Shown piece after piece: positions 14,803 to 21,333 of a DNA stretch of 23,007 bases; the stretch's first letter is position 1; the number at the start of each line of letters is the position of its first letter. A program made the translations under genes and the position numbers. Origin of the DNA: a virus. The notes under the pieces are model-generated. The model made no database searches. It saw only the letters and a list, made by a program, of their open reading frames with translations, and was not told the DNA's origin. The stretch is from positions 1 to 23,007 of the IMG/VR virus record IMGVR_UViG_3300029995_000043; one strand, given 5' to 3'.

Positions 14803-15009
14803 ATGATTAACTCAAATTTACGCATAGTTACACTCGCTTTATTACGAAACAGACCTGCTCATATTAAGCTTTCGGATATTGAAAATCATACCTCATTGAC
14901 AACAGACTGGCTCAAATCGTTTATGAAACGTGGCGATAATTGCGACTCCGGTTCGGATAAAATTGTCACGCTTTACGAATATCTGACGAAATCAAAAATT
15001 AAAATTTAA
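14803..15009 (+). CDS. Small helix-turn-helix-type putative regulator, 68 aa
   Basis: ATG at 14803 has a GGAAGGA SD; the longer frame from 14692 would start upstream of the promoter. The product (MINSNLRIVTLALLRNRPAH, then KLSDIENHTSLTTDWLKSFM and a C-terminal LYEYLTKSK helix) has the size and helix pattern of small Cro/C1-like phage DNA-binding proteins, with the SDIENHTSLTTDWLKSF segment as the candidate HTH. It sits at a divergent promoter, the usual place for a switch regulator, and is followed after 26 bases by the primase-helicase gene. The assignment is from layout and weak motif only. Confidence 0.65.
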   Translation: MINSNLRIVTLALLRNRPAHIKLSDIENHTSLTTDWLKSFMKRGDNCDSGSDKIVTLYEYLTKSKIKI

Positions 15010-15035
15010 ACATGCTTCAATATATTGGAGTTTAA

Positions 15036-17441
15036 ATGTCATTCGATTTAATACCGAAAGAATTGCAAAGTCTTCCGCAATTTATTTGTTGGAAGTATGT
15101 GCAAGAACAAGGTAGTGAAAAACCTACTAAAGTACCAATAAATCCACATACAGGGCAATACGCAAGTCCCACAAATCCTGAGCATTGGGGTTCGTTCGAA
15201 CTTGCTTGTTCCGTTGCCTACAAAGTTGACGGTATTGGTTTTGTTATAACTAAAGACGACCCTTTTTTATGTTTAGATTTCGATCCTACTAACGATCCTG
15301 AAATATTAAAACGACAAAATTTAATATATAACGCTTTCAATTCGTATTCCGAAATCTCGCCTTCTGGAAAAGGCTGTCATTTATGGATAAAAGCCAAAGT
15401 TCCAACAAATAGAAACAGAGCTTTAGTTGAAATTTATACAGCAGGTCATTATATGACTATGACGGGGAATGTTTGTAGAAACGAACCTGTTAAAGAATAT
15501 CAAAGTCTAGCTTCTCAATTGTGGGAAGAAATGCAAACTAAAATAGTAAACGAAGGACAACATTTAGATAAAACTGAAACAATGTCTGACTATGATGTTT
15601 TAGTAGCAGCTTCAAGTGCTGTTAACGGTGAAAAGTTCATTGATATTTTTGAAGGACGTTGGGCTAAATACTTTCCGTTTGAAGCTGAAAAAGGAAAAAG
15701 TGATTGTAACGAGGCAGATCAAGCTTTATGCAATATGCTTGCATTTTATACGCAAAATCGTGAACAAATTAAACGTATATTTAGAACAAGTGTTTTAGGC
15801 CAAAGAACTAAAGCTAAACGTGAAGATTATTTTGAAAACCCTAAATGGGGAATGCTGAATAAAGCTTTCGATAAAATGCCGCTTGAGATCAACATGGACG
15901 AGTTAAGGAACAATCTTGAGCAGCAGCTTGCAGTTAAGAGGCAAGAGGCAGCAGTTAAGGGGGAAGTGCCAGCAGTTAAGAGGCAAAGCTTAGACGAAGC
16001 CCTAGAAGCCTCTAGCCCTATCGCTTGCATACATGTAACTTCTAATATATCTGAAAAACAGAATATAGAAAAATCTGAATATCTAAATATATCAAAATTT
16101 GAATATAACGTGCCTCCTGGCCTTGTTGGAGACATAGCAAAATTCATATACTCTGCTGCACCTCGTCCTGTACCTGAAATTGCTATCGCTGGCGCTATCG
16201 GTTTAATGTCTGGTATTTGTGGCAGATCATACAATATAAGCGGAACAGGTCTTAACACATACACTTTTTTACTTGCTAAAACTGGAAGGGGAAAGGAAGC
16301 TATGGGGCGGGGGATGAACAAGCTAATTGCTTGTGCTTCTAAAACTGTTCCTGCTGCTAATACTTTCATCGGGCCTAGTCGCATATCATCACCGCAAGCA
16401 TTGGTAAAGTTTCTATCTAAAAGTTCTAACTCCTTTGTTTCTATACTTGGAGAGTTCGCCGATACTTTAAAGCGAATGTCAAATGATAGTAGAAACCCAA
16501 TTCAACAAGATGTTCGTATTGCTATGCTGGACCTTTACAATAAATCAGGTCACGGTGACGTTTTAGGAAGTCTTATCTATTCAGATAAAGACAAAAATAC
16601 TGACGTTTTTAACGCTCCTTCTTTTTCGGTAATAGGTGAAGCCACTCCTGAAAAGTTTTACGAACTACTTTCTAAATCTATGATTGATGAAGGTCTTTTG
16701 CCACGTTGCACAATTATTGAATATCATGGCAACCGAACCGAGTTAAATGAAGATCATGACAAAGCAACCCCTTCTCAACAGTTAATAGACCAATTCTCTT
16801 CACTATGCGCCTACTCGTTGCAGTTAAACAACGGAAATAATGTCAAGCTAGTTCAGTTAAGTGATGAAGCTAAAAAACTAATTGACGACTTTAATATAAG
16901 CTGCGATAAAAAAATAAATACTGGTGATAGTATTGCTAGTGAACTATGGTCCCGCGCTCATATCAAGGTGCTAAAACTTGCGGCGCTCCTTGCAGTAGGT
17001 TGCAACTATATCAATCCTGTAATAAACACCGAATGTGCTATGTGGGCATTGCAGCTAATAACTAATGACGTGCTAAATCTCCTTTCTAAATTTGAGGCTG
17101 GAACTATTGGAGCAGCTAACGTTCAAAACGATCAAGTAACAGATATAAAGAAAGGTTTTAAACGCTACGTTACAAGCACGTGGGAGGAAGTTTCTAAACT
17201 CCCTGGTTCAACATTGCTTACCCATTCGATTCGAGTAGTACCACATTCTTTTATATCCGCCTTTTGCCGTCAACGTGCGTCATTTAAAAATGATCGTATG
17301 GGACCGATACAAGCCGTTAACAATTGTCTTAAAAACCTTATCGAGTGTGACGATATTCGTGAATTATCCCCACATGATAAAAAGCAAAAAGGACTCGCTA
17401 GTAACGCTAAACTTTATATGGTTTCAGGGATGCAATTGTAA
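15036..17441 (+). CDS. Primase-helicase (primase-polymerase-like N-terminus, DUF3987 C-terminus)
   Basis: An 801-aa two-domain replication protein with a TTGGAG SD. N-terminal domain (~1-170): KPTKVPINPHTG, LCLDFDP (D81, D83), SPSGKGCHLWIKA (S110-H115) and VEIYTAGHYMTMTG, the D-x-D/SGKG-x-H pattern of phage primase-polymerase-like domains. A helical region follows, then a low-complexity linker with three heptapeptides AVKRQEA/AVKGEVP/AVKRQSL (299-319). From ~350 the DUF3987 helicase/ATPase domain begins, with a P-loop-like AKTGRGK (414-420) and an FVSILGEFADTL Walker-B-region. It likely primes and unwinds at the phage origin. The linker DNA carries 21-bp iterons and an AT-rich tract. The 3' end overlaps a convergent small gene by 28 bases. 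Confidence 0.88.
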   Translation: MSFDLIPKELQSLPQFICWKYVQEQGSEKPTKVPINPHTGQYASPTNPEHWGSFELACSVAYKVDGIGFVITKDDPFLCLDFDPTNDPEILKRQNLIYNAFNSYSEISPSGKGCHLWIKAKVPTNRNRALVEIYTAGHYMTMTGNVCRNEPVKEYQSLASQLWEEMQTKIVNEGQHLDKTETMSDYDVLVAASSAVNGEKFIDIFEGRWAKYFPFEAEKGKSDCNEADQALCNMLAFYTQNREQIKRIFRTSVLGQRTKAKREDYFENPKWGMLNKAFDKMPLEINMDELRNNLEQQLAVKRQEAAVKGEVPAVKRQSLDEALEASSPIACIHVTSNISEKQNIEKSEYLNISKFEYNVPPGLVGDIAKFIYSAAPRPVPEIAIAGAIGLMSGICGRSYNISGTGLNTYTFLLAKTGRGKEAMGRGMNKLIACASKTVPAANTFIGPSRISSPQALVKFLSKSSNSFVSILGEFADTLKRMSNDSRNPIQQDVRIAMLDLYNKSGHGDVLGSLIYSDKDKNTDVFNAPSFSVIGEATPEKFYELLSKSMIDEGLLPRCTIIEYHGNRTELNEDHDKATPSQQLIDQFSSLCAYSLQLNNGNNVKLVQLSDEAKKLIDDFNISCDKKINTGDSIASELWSRAHIKVLKLAALLAVGCNYINPVINTECAMWALQLITNDVLNLLSKFEAGTIGAANVQNDQVTDIKKGFKRYVTSTWEEVSKLPGSTLLTHSIRVVPHSFISAFCRQRASFKNDRMGPIQAVNNCLKNLIECDDIRELSPHDKKQKGLASNAKLYMVSGMQL
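15931..15986 (+). repeat. Three 21-bp-spaced iterons inside the primase-helicase gene
   Basis: CAGTTAAG occurs at 15931, 15952 and 15973, exactly 21 bp apart; the first and third continue identically (CAGTTAAGAGGCAA), the middle as CAGTTAAGGGGGAA. The same 14-bp word recurs in non-coding DNA at 18.4 and 18.95 kb. The spacing of two helical turns and the presence of related copies outside genes suggest protein-binding sites, not just a peptide repeat. Confidence 0.75.
16037..16109. other. AT-rich tract next to iterons, candidate unwinding element
   Basis: A run of A/T-rich sequence with GAATAT at 16061, 16077 and 16101 lies 50 bases downstream of the iterons, inside the linker-coding part of the primase-helicase gene. 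A 5-bp inverted repeat (ctaga-agcc-tctag, 16002-16015) lies between. This matches the iteron/inverted-repeat/AT-rich layout of lambdoid origins. Confidence 0.45.
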
Positions 17442-17545
17442 AAGTTAAATTGTGCTTTTATTAGTTTCTTGTATTCTTCTATGCTTTTGTATTCATCTTC
17501 TAACGTATAGTAAGTTTTACCATTTATTAAATGAGCGTATCTCAT
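17414..17545 (-). CDS. 43-aa small phage protein
   Basis: ATG at 17545 has an AAAGGG SD about 8 bases upstream, right after the stop of the 47-aa gene. The product starts MRYAHLINGKTYYTLEDEYK and continues with a Lys/Glu-rich helix (SIEEYKKLIKAQ). No family is recognised. It overlaps the convergent 3' end of the primase-helicase gene by 28 bases and is the last gene of the minus-strand early block. Confidence 0.6.
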   Translation of the reverse strand: MRYAHLINGKTYYTLEDEYKSIEEYKKLIKAQFNFYNCIPETI

Positions 17546-17560
17546 TTGGTTTGCCCTTTC

Positions 17561-17704
17561 CTATTCAGCTATAAAAGTAATTGAATCTTCATCGTTGTCG
17601 CAACAGGTATATCCGTACTGCTCCATTACCCTTGCTATATCTTCCCTGCATTCAGCCGATAACCTTTGACCTGTTTCATCGTCATACGTTTCGAGTGCTA
17701 GCAT
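17561..17704 (-). CDS. 47-aa acidic small phage protein
   Basis: ATG at 17704 has a strong AAGGAG SD with an 8-base spacer. The product begins MLALETYDDETGQRLSAECR and ends CCDNDEDSITFIAE; it is acidic, with three cysteines. The leader shares 13 bases (attagctcctttc on the plus strand) with the leader of the next gene upstream. Function unknown. Confidence 0.68.
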   Translation of the reverse strand: MLALETYDDETGQRLSAECREDIARVMEQYGYTCCDNDEDSITFIAE

Positions 17705-17725
17705 ATGATTAGCTCCTTTCAAAAG

Positions 17726-18094
17726 TTAACAATAAATCAAACCATCATCGCCAACATACAAATTTATCTCTCCGTATTCTTTACACTTTGCCGTTAATAA
17801 ATCGCCGTGTTCGGGCCAATCTCCATCCCAAAAACCAGCGCCGTGGCCGTTACGTGTTAACCAGAAGTCATGACCAGCTTGGCTCAAATCGTCTTGAATC
17901 ATTGTCATGTTTTCAGCTTGAAACATTGCGCAATCAATATTTATTTGTGTGAGACATTCGGCAGATATATCATAAATATCATAATTTGCGTCAAGCGGCT
18001 CGTCGTTATCATCTGTTGAACTCCATAAAGCACATTCAACATAAGCTATTGTAAAAATATCTAGCTCCATAAAATCTCTAATATCGGCTTTCAT
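17726..18094 (-). CDS. Conserved phage protein (FWLTRNGHGAGFWD family), 122 aa
   Basis: ATG at 18094 has an AAAGGAG SD; the frame continues upstream to 18145 without an SD, so the shorter form is preferred. The C-terminal half holds AGHDFWLTRNGHGAGFWDGD and then LTAKCKEYGEINLYVGDDG, a signature I recognise from a widespread phage family of unknown function. The N-terminal half is acidic. It is part of the early small-gene block. Confidence 0.85.
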   Translation of the reverse strand: MKADIRDFMELDIFTIAYVECALWSSTDDNDEPLDANYDIYDISAECLTQINIDCAMFQAENMTMIQDDLSQAGHDFWLTRNGHGAGFWDGDWPEHGDLLTAKCKEYGEINLYVGDDGLIYC

Positions 18095-18177
18095 TTTATT
18101 AGCTCCTTTCCTCTTTATGTTTGTTGCGCGCTTGGATTGCATCATATTGATATTCGTGGCAAGCCTGTATTAAGCTG

Positions 18178-18378
18178 TTAATAAACACGTTTAATAAATC
18201 TGCCGGTACGATAGCGTTTGATTTCGAATTTGTCTTTACCGTTCGAGTACAAGTATAGAGTACCTACCTTGTCGGCGTCAATGTCTTTGTCAAATTGATT
18301 AAGACGGCCACGGTTAGCGGTTTGTTTTACAAGACGCTTTGCCTCGGTATAGGCTATTGCTATTTCATTTTCAGGCAT
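18178..18378 (-). CDS. Small hypothetical protein, 66 aa
   Basis: ATG at 18378 has an AGGAA-type SD in a leader identical over 22 bases to that of the 94-aa gene at 21177. The product is basic, starting MPENEIAIAYTEAKRLVKQT and ending KRYRTGRFIKRVY. No family is recognised; nucleic-acid binding is possible from charge. Confidence 0.68.
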   Translation of the reverse strand: MPENEIAIAYTEAKRLVKQTANRGRLNQFDKDIDADKVGTLYLYSNGKDKFEIKRYRTGRFIKRVY

Positions 18379-18410
18379 GATTAAATTCCTTTCGTTTTGG
18401 TATTTGGTTG

Positions 18411-18443
18411 CAGTTAATGTAATTGACGACAGTTAAGCAGTAA
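18411..18443 (+). repeat. Two iteron-like CAGTTAA copies, intergenic
   Basis: CAGTTAA at 18411 and CAGTTAAGCAGTAA at 18430 are 19 bp apart in the 54-base gap between two small genes; the second overlaps the stop codon of the 68-aa gene. They belong to the same word family as the copies in the primase gene and at 18.95 kb. Confidence 0.6.
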
Positions 18444-18639
18444 ATGACATTATGGCTAATTTATGCCAGCCGTTTTCTGTCATTATATCACCTTTTTCAA
18501 GTATTAAGTTTTTGTGATAGTTTTGCGCTTCAATTAAATTATTAAAGCTTGACAGTATTTTATATTTGCAATTCCAATGTTCGTTTGTATCTTCTTTCCA
18601 AACGTCTTCGATAATTTCAACAACGTCATATCTGTTCAT
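18433..18639 (-). CDS. Small hypothetical protein, 68 aa
   Basis: The ATG overlaps the stop of the 100-aa gene as ATGA. Product: MNRYDVVEIIEDVWKEDTNE, then CKYKILSSFNNLIEAQNYHK and a short C-terminal beta stretch. No family is recognised. Likely translationally coupled to its upstream partner. Confidence 0.7.
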   Translation of the reverse strand: MNRYDVVEIIEDVWKEDTNEHWNCKYKILSSFNNLIEAQNYHKNLILEKGDIMTENGWHKLAIMSFTA

Positions 18640-18938
18640 TTTGTCACTTCCATAATTTTATAAATACGTCCGTAAACTATAGTACGTAAGGCTGTTTTGT
18701 TTGGTGCATATACTGAATAAATACCGCTTTCAGTTTGATACCAGTACAATTTTAGAAACGGTTTAAAATTGAATTGCCAGCCGTGTATTCTATATGATCC
18801 TGAGTGCATTAAATTATCAATTCCAAACATACAACCAGATTGGAATTTTTCTTTTAAAAACTCTTTTTCGGTTTTACCATTTAAAATATCAGGTTGATTT
18901 ATATTTGTTTTGGTTTTGTTAAATCTATAAGCATTCAT
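18636..18938 (-). CDS. Hypothetical protein, 100 aa
   Basis: ATG at 18938 has an AAAGGGG SD (spacer ~6). The product (MNAYRFNKTKTNINQPDILN ... ending TIVYGRIYKIMEVTK) is basic and rich in Tyr/Phe/Trp with mixed alpha/beta character. No motif recognised. The SD region is adjacent to the 21-bp-spaced repeat at 18952-19000, so binding there could affect this gene's transcription. Confidence 0.7.
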   Translation of the reverse strand: MNAYRFNKTKTNINQPDILNGKTEKEFLKEKFQSGCMFGIDNLMHSGSYRIHGWQFNFKPFLKLYWYQTESGIYSVYAPNKTALRTIVYGRIYKIMEVTK

Positions 18939-18951
18939 TTTAAACCCCTTT

Positions 18952-19000
18952 CAGTTAAGTAGTAAGTCAAGACAGTTAAGTAGCAATGCTTAACAGTTAA
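18952..19000 (+). repeat. Three 21-bp-spaced iterons, intergenic
   Basis: CAGTTAA starts at 18952, 18973 and 18994, each exactly 21 bp apart. The first two continue as CAGTTAAGTAGTAA and CAGTTAAGTAGCAA, and the third sits in a near-palindrome (TTAACAGTTAA). The array fills the gap between the 31-aa gene and the 100-aa gene, overlapping the stop codon of the former. The sequence and spacing match the array inside the primase-helicase gene. Confidence 0.8.
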
Positions 19001-19092
19001 CGTCTATTGGTTTTATCTTCAAACTCAATAAACAGATTTTCAATATCCTCATCATCCATTTCCAGAATTACAATTCCGTGTTTATTGCACAT
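18997..19092 (-). CDS. 31-aa acidic microprotein
   Basis: ATG at 19092 has a strong AAGGAAGG SD with a 6-base spacer. Product: MCNKHGIVILEMDDEDIENL then a short acidic end (FIEFEDKTNRR). It is too short for family assignment; good SD and placement two bases after the upstream stop support translation. Its stop codon overlaps the third iteron copy. Confidence 0.55.
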   Translation of the reverse strand: MCNKHGIVILEMDDEDIENLFIEFEDKTNRR

Positions 19093-19094
19093 GA

Positions 19095-19277
19095 CTAACC
19101 TTCCTTTCTATAAAGTTTATGAACAAAGTTTCTCGGATACAAAACACTTGAATAACAATCGTTAATTCCTGGCCCACATTCCCATTCAGGACCGGCAAAA
19201 CGTTCTATTGTTTTTAAGTGAGCTTTCTTACTGCTGATTACGTGCAGTTCGGTTTCAGTTTGGTTTATTATGCGCAT
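19095..19277 (-). CDS. Small hypothetical protein, 60 aa
   Basis: ATG at 19277 has a GGAG SD (8-base spacer) inside the end of the upstream gene; a TTG 18 bases earlier is rejected. Product: MRIINQTETELHVISSKKAH, then LKTIERFAGPEWECGPGIND and a basic C-terminus. Two cysteines; no family recognised. One base separates it from the upstream stop. Confidence 0.7.
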   Translation of the reverse strand: MRIINQTETELHVISSKKAHLKTIERFAGPEWECGPGINDCYSSVLYPRNFVHKLYRKEG

Positions 19278-19278
19278 G

Positions 19279-19566
19279 TTAATTTCTCCGTTCAAAAGTC
19301 ATATTATCGGCAAAGGGTATTGTTTCATTATTAAATTTGACAAACCATTTGCCTTTATCTTGATAAACGTTAAAACCTAAATCGAATTGGTTGGCCGTTT
19401 GATTAATTCTAGTTTTAGTAGTTGCTGTTAGCCATCCGCCAGAATTAAGAGTTATAATTTTTTGATCGAAAGATACTACAACAGTTTGATGAAAAGTTAC
19501 TAAGGTAACTCCGTTTGTTGCTGCTACTGTAGTATTGCCTTTTCCAATTTTAAATTGATTTGCCAT
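19279..19566 (-). CDS. Conserved phage protein (VTLVTFHQTxVV ... LNSGGWLTATTKTRINQ family), 95 aa
   Basis: ATG at 19566 has an AAGGTAGG SD (8-base spacer). The sequence VTLVTFHQTVVVSFDQKIIT, LNSGGWLTATTKTRINQTAN and QFDLGFNVYQDKGKWFVKF is a signature I recognise in many tailed-phage genomes. It is beta-rich and its function is unknown. It belongs to the early block and is followed one base later by the 60-aa gene. Confidence 0.85.
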   Translation of the reverse strand: MANQFKIGKGNTTVAATNGVTLVTFHQTVVVSFDQKIITLNSGGWLTATTKTRINQTANQFDLGFNVYQDKGKWFVKFNNETIPFADNMTFERRN

Positions 19567-19583
19567 GATAAACACCTACCTTT

Positions 19584-19946
19584 CTATTTAATTGAGTTTT
19601 TGAGGTCAGTTATTTGTTGTTCTAGTCCAGGCAATGAATAACTACTAAATACAATACCGCCACCGTATGACTTGTTGTTATACTTTCTGCCGCCGATTTT
19701 ATTCATCAGTTTGCAAGTCATTGCGTATTTTTCTTTTTCGTCAACCCATGTTTTAGGCATGCATTGCAGGAAGTGAACAACGTAGCGAGGATTGCCACAA
19801 TACTCGTTATTGATACGAGTCCAGCGATAAGCATTACGCTCTTTATCATCAGCCTCAATTGCTTGTTTTGCTACTCTAGCAATAGCAGTTAAGCTACCTG
19901 TATTACCCTCAGCCATTGTCAATATGTTTTCCATAGCTTGTTTCAT
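19584..19946 (-). CDS. Phage protein, 120 aa, probably conserved
   Basis: ATG at 19946 follows an AAGGAG SD located in the last codons of the upstream 44-aa gene. An N-terminal helical part (MKQAMENILTMAEGNTGSLT, then AIARVAKQAIEADDKERN) precedes an aromatic and basic middle (YRWTRINNEYCGNPRYVVHF) and a Gly-rich stretch (GGRKYNNKSYGGGIVF). The arrangement resembles early phage hypothetical proteins; function unknown. Confidence 0.75.
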   Translation of the reverse strand: MKQAMENILTMAEGNTGSLTAIARVAKQAIEADDKERNAYRWTRINNEYCGNPRYVVHFLQCMPKTWVDEKEKYAMTCKLMNKIGGRKYNNKSYGGGIVFSSYSLPGLEQQITDLKNSIK

Positions 19947-19950
19947 TGTC

Positions 19951-20085
19951 TCAATTCTCCTTTATAGGTTTAATTGTAGGGATACACGTTTTACAATACT
20001 TTGCGGCTAGTGTCGCTTTTTCTAGTGACTTATGACGGCTTATTGTTTCACCTGATTCGTTTATTAGTTCATATTTAAATATCAT
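19951..20085 (-). CDS. 44-aa small protein
   Basis: The ATG (20085-20083) overlaps the upstream TGA as ATGA, and the stop is four bases before the next ATG. Product: MIFKYELINESGETISRHKS, then LEKATLAAKYCKTCIPTIKP; it is basic with a CxxC pair (C33, C36) that might bind metal. No family recognised. Its final codons contain the SD of the 120-aa gene. Confidence 0.68.
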   Translation of the reverse strand: MIFKYELINESGETISRHKSLEKATLAAKYCKTCIPTIKPIKEN

Positions 20086-20294
20086 TTTATACCGCCTTTA
20101 TATCTGAATTGATCCGCTATTACTTCGATATAACCTTTTTCATGCAAACGGTTTATAGCGTTAACGGTAGGTTTATCATTGAGCTTGAATGAGTGCCATT
20201 GAGGATATTTAAAAGCAAAGTCTAAAAGGTTACATTGATTTTTACCTATTGTAATCATAGGTTTTGCGCCACCGTAGTGTATTGTTAGTTTCAT
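20082..20294 (-). CDS. Small protein with winged-helix-like C-terminus, 70 aa
   Basis: ATG at 20294 has a GAGGTG SD with a 6-base spacer. After a short beta start (MKLTIHYGGAKPMITIGKNQ) the segment KPTVNAINRLHEKGYIEVIA, then DQFRYKGG, looks like the recognition helix and wing of a winged-helix domain. It may bind DNA as an early regulator; the assignment is by pattern only. It is coupled to the 44-aa gene. Confidence 0.65.
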   Translation of the reverse strand: MKLTIHYGGAKPMITIGKNQCNLLDFAFKYPQWHSFKLNDKPTVNAINRLHEKGYIEVIADQFRYKGGIK

Positions 20295-20304
20295 AGTTAA
20301 CACC

Positions 20305-20601
20305 TCACTGTAATTTGTATGTAAACTGATAATTGTGTTTGTTGACAGTTAACCAAGTTTTGATAGCTTGCGTAATTTCTTTTTCAGGTTGATTCGATGA
20401 ACAGAAGAAATACCAGACTTTTCCATTTTGTATTGATTCTTGACACAATACGCCGTGACAGTTAAGAGTAAATTTCTCATTGATATATGATACTTTGACA
20501 GTATTCTTTGTCGTTTTAAGTATCTCAATATCAATTGTGCCACCTGATTTAAACAGACTGTCAACTATTTGTTTGTTAGTTCCGGCGGTTAATGTTTTCA
20601 T
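20305..20601 (-). CDS. Hypothetical early protein, 98 aa
   Basis: ATG at 20601 has an AAGGAG SD with an 8-base spacer; the longer frame to 20673 lacks one. Product: MKTLTAGTNKQIVDSLFKSG, TIDIEILKTTKNTVKVSYIN, a CHGVLCQES segment and a C-terminal helix (ITQAIKTWLTVNKHNY). Unknown family. Two CAGTTAA words (20346, 20459) fall inside it. Confidence 0.7.
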   Translation of the reverse strand: MKTLTAGTNKQIVDSLFKSGGTIDIEILKTTKNTVKVSYINEKFTLNCHGVLCQESIQNGKVWYFFCSSNQPEKEITQAIKTWLTVNKHNYQFTYKLQ

Positions 20602-20627
20602 GTTGTTAACTCCTTTTGTGGGTAATA

Positions 20628-20729
20628 TTAATCTATTATATACGGTTTTTTGTAAGAGCATGGCAACATGCAAGAGCTACATTTAAAACCAAGATAGTTA
20701 CATTTTTCTGGTACAAGTCCGTTTTTCAT
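20628..20729 (-). CDS. 33-aa four-cysteine microprotein
   Basis: ATG at 20729 has an AAGGA SD with a 6-base spacer. Product: MKNGLVPEKCNYLGFKCSSC followed by MLPCSYKK; the cysteines (C10, C17, C20, C25) form a compact C-x6-C-x2-C-x4-C pattern that could bind one zinc. No family recognised. Spacing from neighbours fits the tightly packed block. Confidence 0.6.
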   Translation of the reverse strand: MKNGLVPEKCNYLGFKCSSCMLPCSYKKPYIID

Positions 20730-20740
20730 GATCGTTCCTT

Positions 20741-20914
20741 TCAGTTTAATTTATGATGGATACCGGAAGACGGATTGACAAAATATCCACCGTAAACATG
20801 TTTCGCGTGATATGCTCCAATACGTTTTGCTAATCTTTCAGCTCTTACGAGTTCAAAATCTTCTATGATATCATTATTAAACTCTTCAGATACTATTTCA
20901 AAATTAAAATACAT
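20741..20914 (-). CDS. 57-aa hypothetical protein
   Basis: The frame starts at ATG 20914, overlapping the last 22 bases of the 94-aa gene in another frame, and ends 11 bases before the 33-aa gene. Product: MYFNFEIVSEEFNNDIIEDF, ELVRAERLAKRIGAYHAKHV, then a Gly/Tyr-rich end. The SD is weak (GAAG-type). It is plausible because it fills the gap exactly, but the start is uncertain. Confidence 0.5.
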   Translation of the reverse strand: MYFNFEIVSEEFNNDIIEDFELVRAERLAKRIGAYHAKHVYGGYFVNPSSGIHHKLN

Positions 20915-21177
20915 TGGTCAGTATCTTCAATTGTAGCTTTGCAAGGCGTTCCGTCAATATCAAACATTGCAAAGATTGCTTTTCCTGTTGCACGTTGACG
21001 CAATACTTCACATTTATCGGTTTTTGCAAATACACAATCATTTGTTTTCAATTCAACAAATGAGCCGCTAACAAACAATTCAGGCATGCGATTAAATAAG
21101 ACAAAGAAAGCTTGTTCCCATACGTCAATTTCTACGTGTTTTGTGTTATGGTCTATAGCCTTTTGAATGAGTTCCAT
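20893..21177 (-). CDS. Hypothetical early protein, 94 aa
   Basis: ATG at 21177 has an AGGAA SD in a leader identical over 22 bases to that of the 66-aa gene at 18378. Product: MELIQKAIDHNTKHVEIDVW, EQAFFVLFNRMPELFVSGSF, then a beta-rich Cys-containing C-terminus. No family recognised. It is the first gene left of the 516-bp non-coding region, so a promoter is expected just upstream, but I do not see a clear one. Confidence 0.7.
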   Translation of the reverse strand: MELIQKAIDHNTKHVEIDVWEQAFFVLFNRMPELFVSGSFVELKTNDCVFAKTDKCEVLRQRATGKAIFAMFDIDGTPCKATIEDTDQCILILK

Positions 21178-21333
21178 GATTAAATTCCTTTCGTTTCGTT
21201 GATACTTTATACATTGCAGTCAACATGCCAAAACTAACAATTTGTTATTTATTTTATAAGTAAGTGTTTTAACTATATTTTATATTTTAAAACCCTTTCT
21301 TGTCTTTTCTCATTTAATTCAAAAGTAACAAAC

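Noticed and set aside
15827-16384. 185-aa minus-strand frame opposite the primase-helicase
   Set aside because: Antisense shadow of a well-supported gene, no SD and no independent family resemblance.
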